Source: Burkholderiales bacterium (GTDB lineage: Bacteria; Pseudomonadota; Gammaproteobacteria; Burkholderiales; JAEUOS01). From it: DNA of 64,000 nucleotides. A program made the translations under genes and the position numbers. The notes beneath the pieces are model-generated. The model saw only the letters and a list, made by a program, of their open reading frames with translations, was not told the origin of the DNA and made no database searches. Below are positions 62,806-64,000 of the stretch, in pieces (positions within the stretch are counted from its first letter, which is position 1; the number at the start of each line of letters is the position of its first letter). The DNA lies in assembly GCA_016790635.1 (NCBI GenBank), contig JAEUOR010000010.1:210096-274095 (forward strand). The letters run 5' to 3'.

Positions 62806-62956
62806 GGGAAGCGATTCCCTTCTGTCCGCGTAAGTCGTAGGCGCGACGCAAGTTGCGCTTTATCCCGGCCCGGAATCCTCCGAGCCGATTCGTTGATCCC
62901 AGCGGGGATGTGCATCCCCGGCCTGGGGTTCGCCGTCCCTGTCTTCCATTTGGAGG
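62806..62956 (+). promoter_or_regulatory. Structured leader of the DUF932 gene
   Basis: Hairpins GGGAA-GCGA-TTCCC (62806-62819) and GCGCGAC-GCAA-GTTGCGC (62841-62858), both with GNRA tetraloops; CGGGGAT/ATCCCCG (62903-62920), nearly the same stem as in the DUF3577 leader; and CTTCC/GGAGG (62943-62956), which covers the ribosome binding site of the gene at 62963. The pseudoknot seen in the other two leaders is not evident here. Confidence 0.6.
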
Positions 62957-62962
62957 TTTGAA

Positions 62963-64000
62963 ATGAAAAACGGACGTACTCTGGTTAGTCTGGCCCAGGA
63001 ACTCGAGCGGCAGATCGGCTCGAAGCAGGACCTGGTGGTGCCTTCGTCACTTATGCAGTGCAGCACCGACGCAGGCGGACATTTGAAGATGGCGATCGAA
63101 GGCAGGGGAGATGGCGGCGCATTCGGGGTGACCAACCTTGCGCGCCGGCAACTCGCCGAAAAGCTGAAGATCCCGTTCACGTACTTCGAACGCATGCGGA
63201 CCGAGCAACCGGATTTGCTGGATCGCAATGTCAACACCTGGCTGCAGACCGACGGCGAGCGCCGCATGATCCGGACGCTGGACGGGCAGGTGCGTGCGGT
63301 GCTGTCCGACCGCTACCGCCGCCTGGACAACTTCGATCTCGCGGAAAACGTCCTGCCGATCCTGCAGCGGCTTCCCGAGGCACGCTTCGAATCGGTGGAA
63401 TTGACCGAAACGAAGATGTACCTCAAGGTCGTGACACCGCAGGTCAAGTTCGAGGTTGCGCCGGGTGATGTGGTCCAGGCCGGCATCGTGATCACCAACT
63501 CGGAAGTCGGTTGCGGCACGCTGGCGGTTCAGCCCTTGGTTTACAGGCTGATCTGCCGAAACGGCCTGATCGCGTCTGACCATGCGCTACGCAAGACCCA
63601 TGTCGGCCGAATCCTGCAATCCGGGGAGGAGTCCATCAATGTCTACCGGGATGACACTCTCGCAGCGGATGACAAGGCGTTTTTCCTGAAGGTGCGGGAT
63701 GTCGTCGAGGCGGCCGTTTCCGAGGCGACGTTCCGGCAGGTGGCGCAGAAGATGCAGAAAACCCTGGACATCAAACTCAGGGGCGATCCCGTCAAGGCGG
63801 TCGAGGTGCTCGCTAATCGCTACACGCTCAATGAGAACGAGCGTGCCGGCGTGCTGCGTCATCTCATCGTTGAAGGCGATCTCTCAGCCTATGGTCTGGT
63901 CAACGCCGTCACGCACTTTTCGCAAGACGTCGAGGACTATGACCGGGCGACGGAGTTCGAGGCATTGGGCGGGAAGTTGATTGATCTGGCGCCTACGGAA
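62963..64000 (+). CDS. DUF932 (phage/plasmid-like) protein, 3' end outside window
   Basis: The frame stays open for 346 codons to the window edge. Recognised DUF932 segments: FGVTNLARRQLAEKLKIPFT, RTLDGQVRAVLSDRYRRLDN and GIVITNSEVGCGTLAVQPLV with YRLICRNGLI. Members occur in plasmids, phages and ICEs; their function is not established. GGAGG lies 6 bases before the ATG, inside an inverted repeat. It is the last visible ICE gene. Confidence 0.88.
   Translation, partial: MKNGRTLVSLAQELERQIGSKQDLVVPSSLMQCSTDAGGHLKMAIEGRGDGGAFGVTNLARRQLAEKLKIPFTYFERMRTEQPDLLDRNVNTWLQTDGERRMIRTLDGQVRAVLSDRYRRLDNFDLAENVLPILQRLPEARFESVELTETKMYLKVVTPQVKFEVAPGDVVQAGIVITNSEVGCGTLAVQPLVYRLICRNGLIASDHALRKTHVGRILQSGEESINVYRDDTLAADDKAFFLKVRDVVEAAVSEATFRQVAQKMQKTLDIKLRGDPVKAVEVLANRYTLNENERAGVLRHLIVEGDLSAYGLVNAVTHFSQDVEDYDRATEFEALGGKLIDLAPTE

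Noticed and set aside
60914..62963. CRISPR array
   Set aside because: The repeated leader blocks are only two near-identical copies of different spacing, with genes between them and no spacer pattern; no cas gene is present.
43916..64000. Prophage
   Set aside because: A recombinase and a DUF932 protein are present, but there are no capsid, tail, portal or lysis genes, and the gene set is that of an ICE.

Overview
The window is high-GC bacterial DNA that fits a betaproteobacterium of the order Burkholderiales, probably Alcaligenaceae-like. The reasons are four Bug/TctC-type periplasmic solute receptors, many CoA-dependent catabolic genes, and the family resemblance of the housekeeping genes (nadK, recN, uvrC, bamD, rluD, gltX). 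No species can be named from sequence reading alone.

Positions 1 to about 43915 look like chromosome. From left to right they hold: an oligopeptide-type ABC receptor (cut by the window edge), nadK-recN, tRNA-Thr with a strong shared terminator, a TRAP transporter (dctPQM), an EamA permease and a Bug receptor. Next comes a tightly packed catabolic operon (11887-19592): dienelactone hydrolase, GST, class III CoA-transferase, enoyl-CoA hydratase, Bug receptor, old-yellow-enzyme-type oxidoreductase and a 2-aminobenzoate/benzoate-CoA ligase. A molybdopterin oxidoreductase and a family 5 uracil-DNA glycosylase follow. A small AT-richer island with two lipoproteins (22380-24078) precedes a VanA-like Rieske oxygenase, uvrC, ridA, enoyl-CoA hydratase, another Bug receptor, a DinG-type helicase, a DenD-like dehydrogenase, bamD/rluD/pgeF, two tandem FAD oxidases, a GGDEF protein, tRNA-Val, an acyl-CoA synthetase, a degenerate pyrophosphatase, gltX, tRNA-Ala and tRNA-Glu.

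From tRNA-Glu (43840-43915) to the right edge lies one end of an integrative and conjugative element (ICE) with the PFGI-1/pKLC102-type core: parA, parB, a DUF2857 protein, winged-helix replication proteins, a TIGR03761 protein, ssb, a DUF3577 protein, radC and a DUF932 protein. The recombinase is a large serine recombinase whose 3' end runs antisense into tRNA-Glu. The element also carries a sigma-70-like factor. A complete Cus-type copper/silver efflux operon (cusC-cusB-cusA-cusF) sits between ssb and the DUF3577 gene.

The most unusual part is 60914-62963. At least five genes there (DUF3577, two 32-residue paralogous microproteins, radC, DUF932) are preceded by elaborate RNA-like inverted repeats: two copies of a pseudoknot with a GNRA-capped helix, hairpins that bury the ribosome binding site in four of the five leaders, a terminator that competes with a long alternative hairpin, and a possible three-way junction. 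parA and the sigma-like gene also start inside inverted repeats. This reads as a coordinated set of cis-acting RNA switches controlling ICE functions. All structures are by eye and have not been folded or searched.
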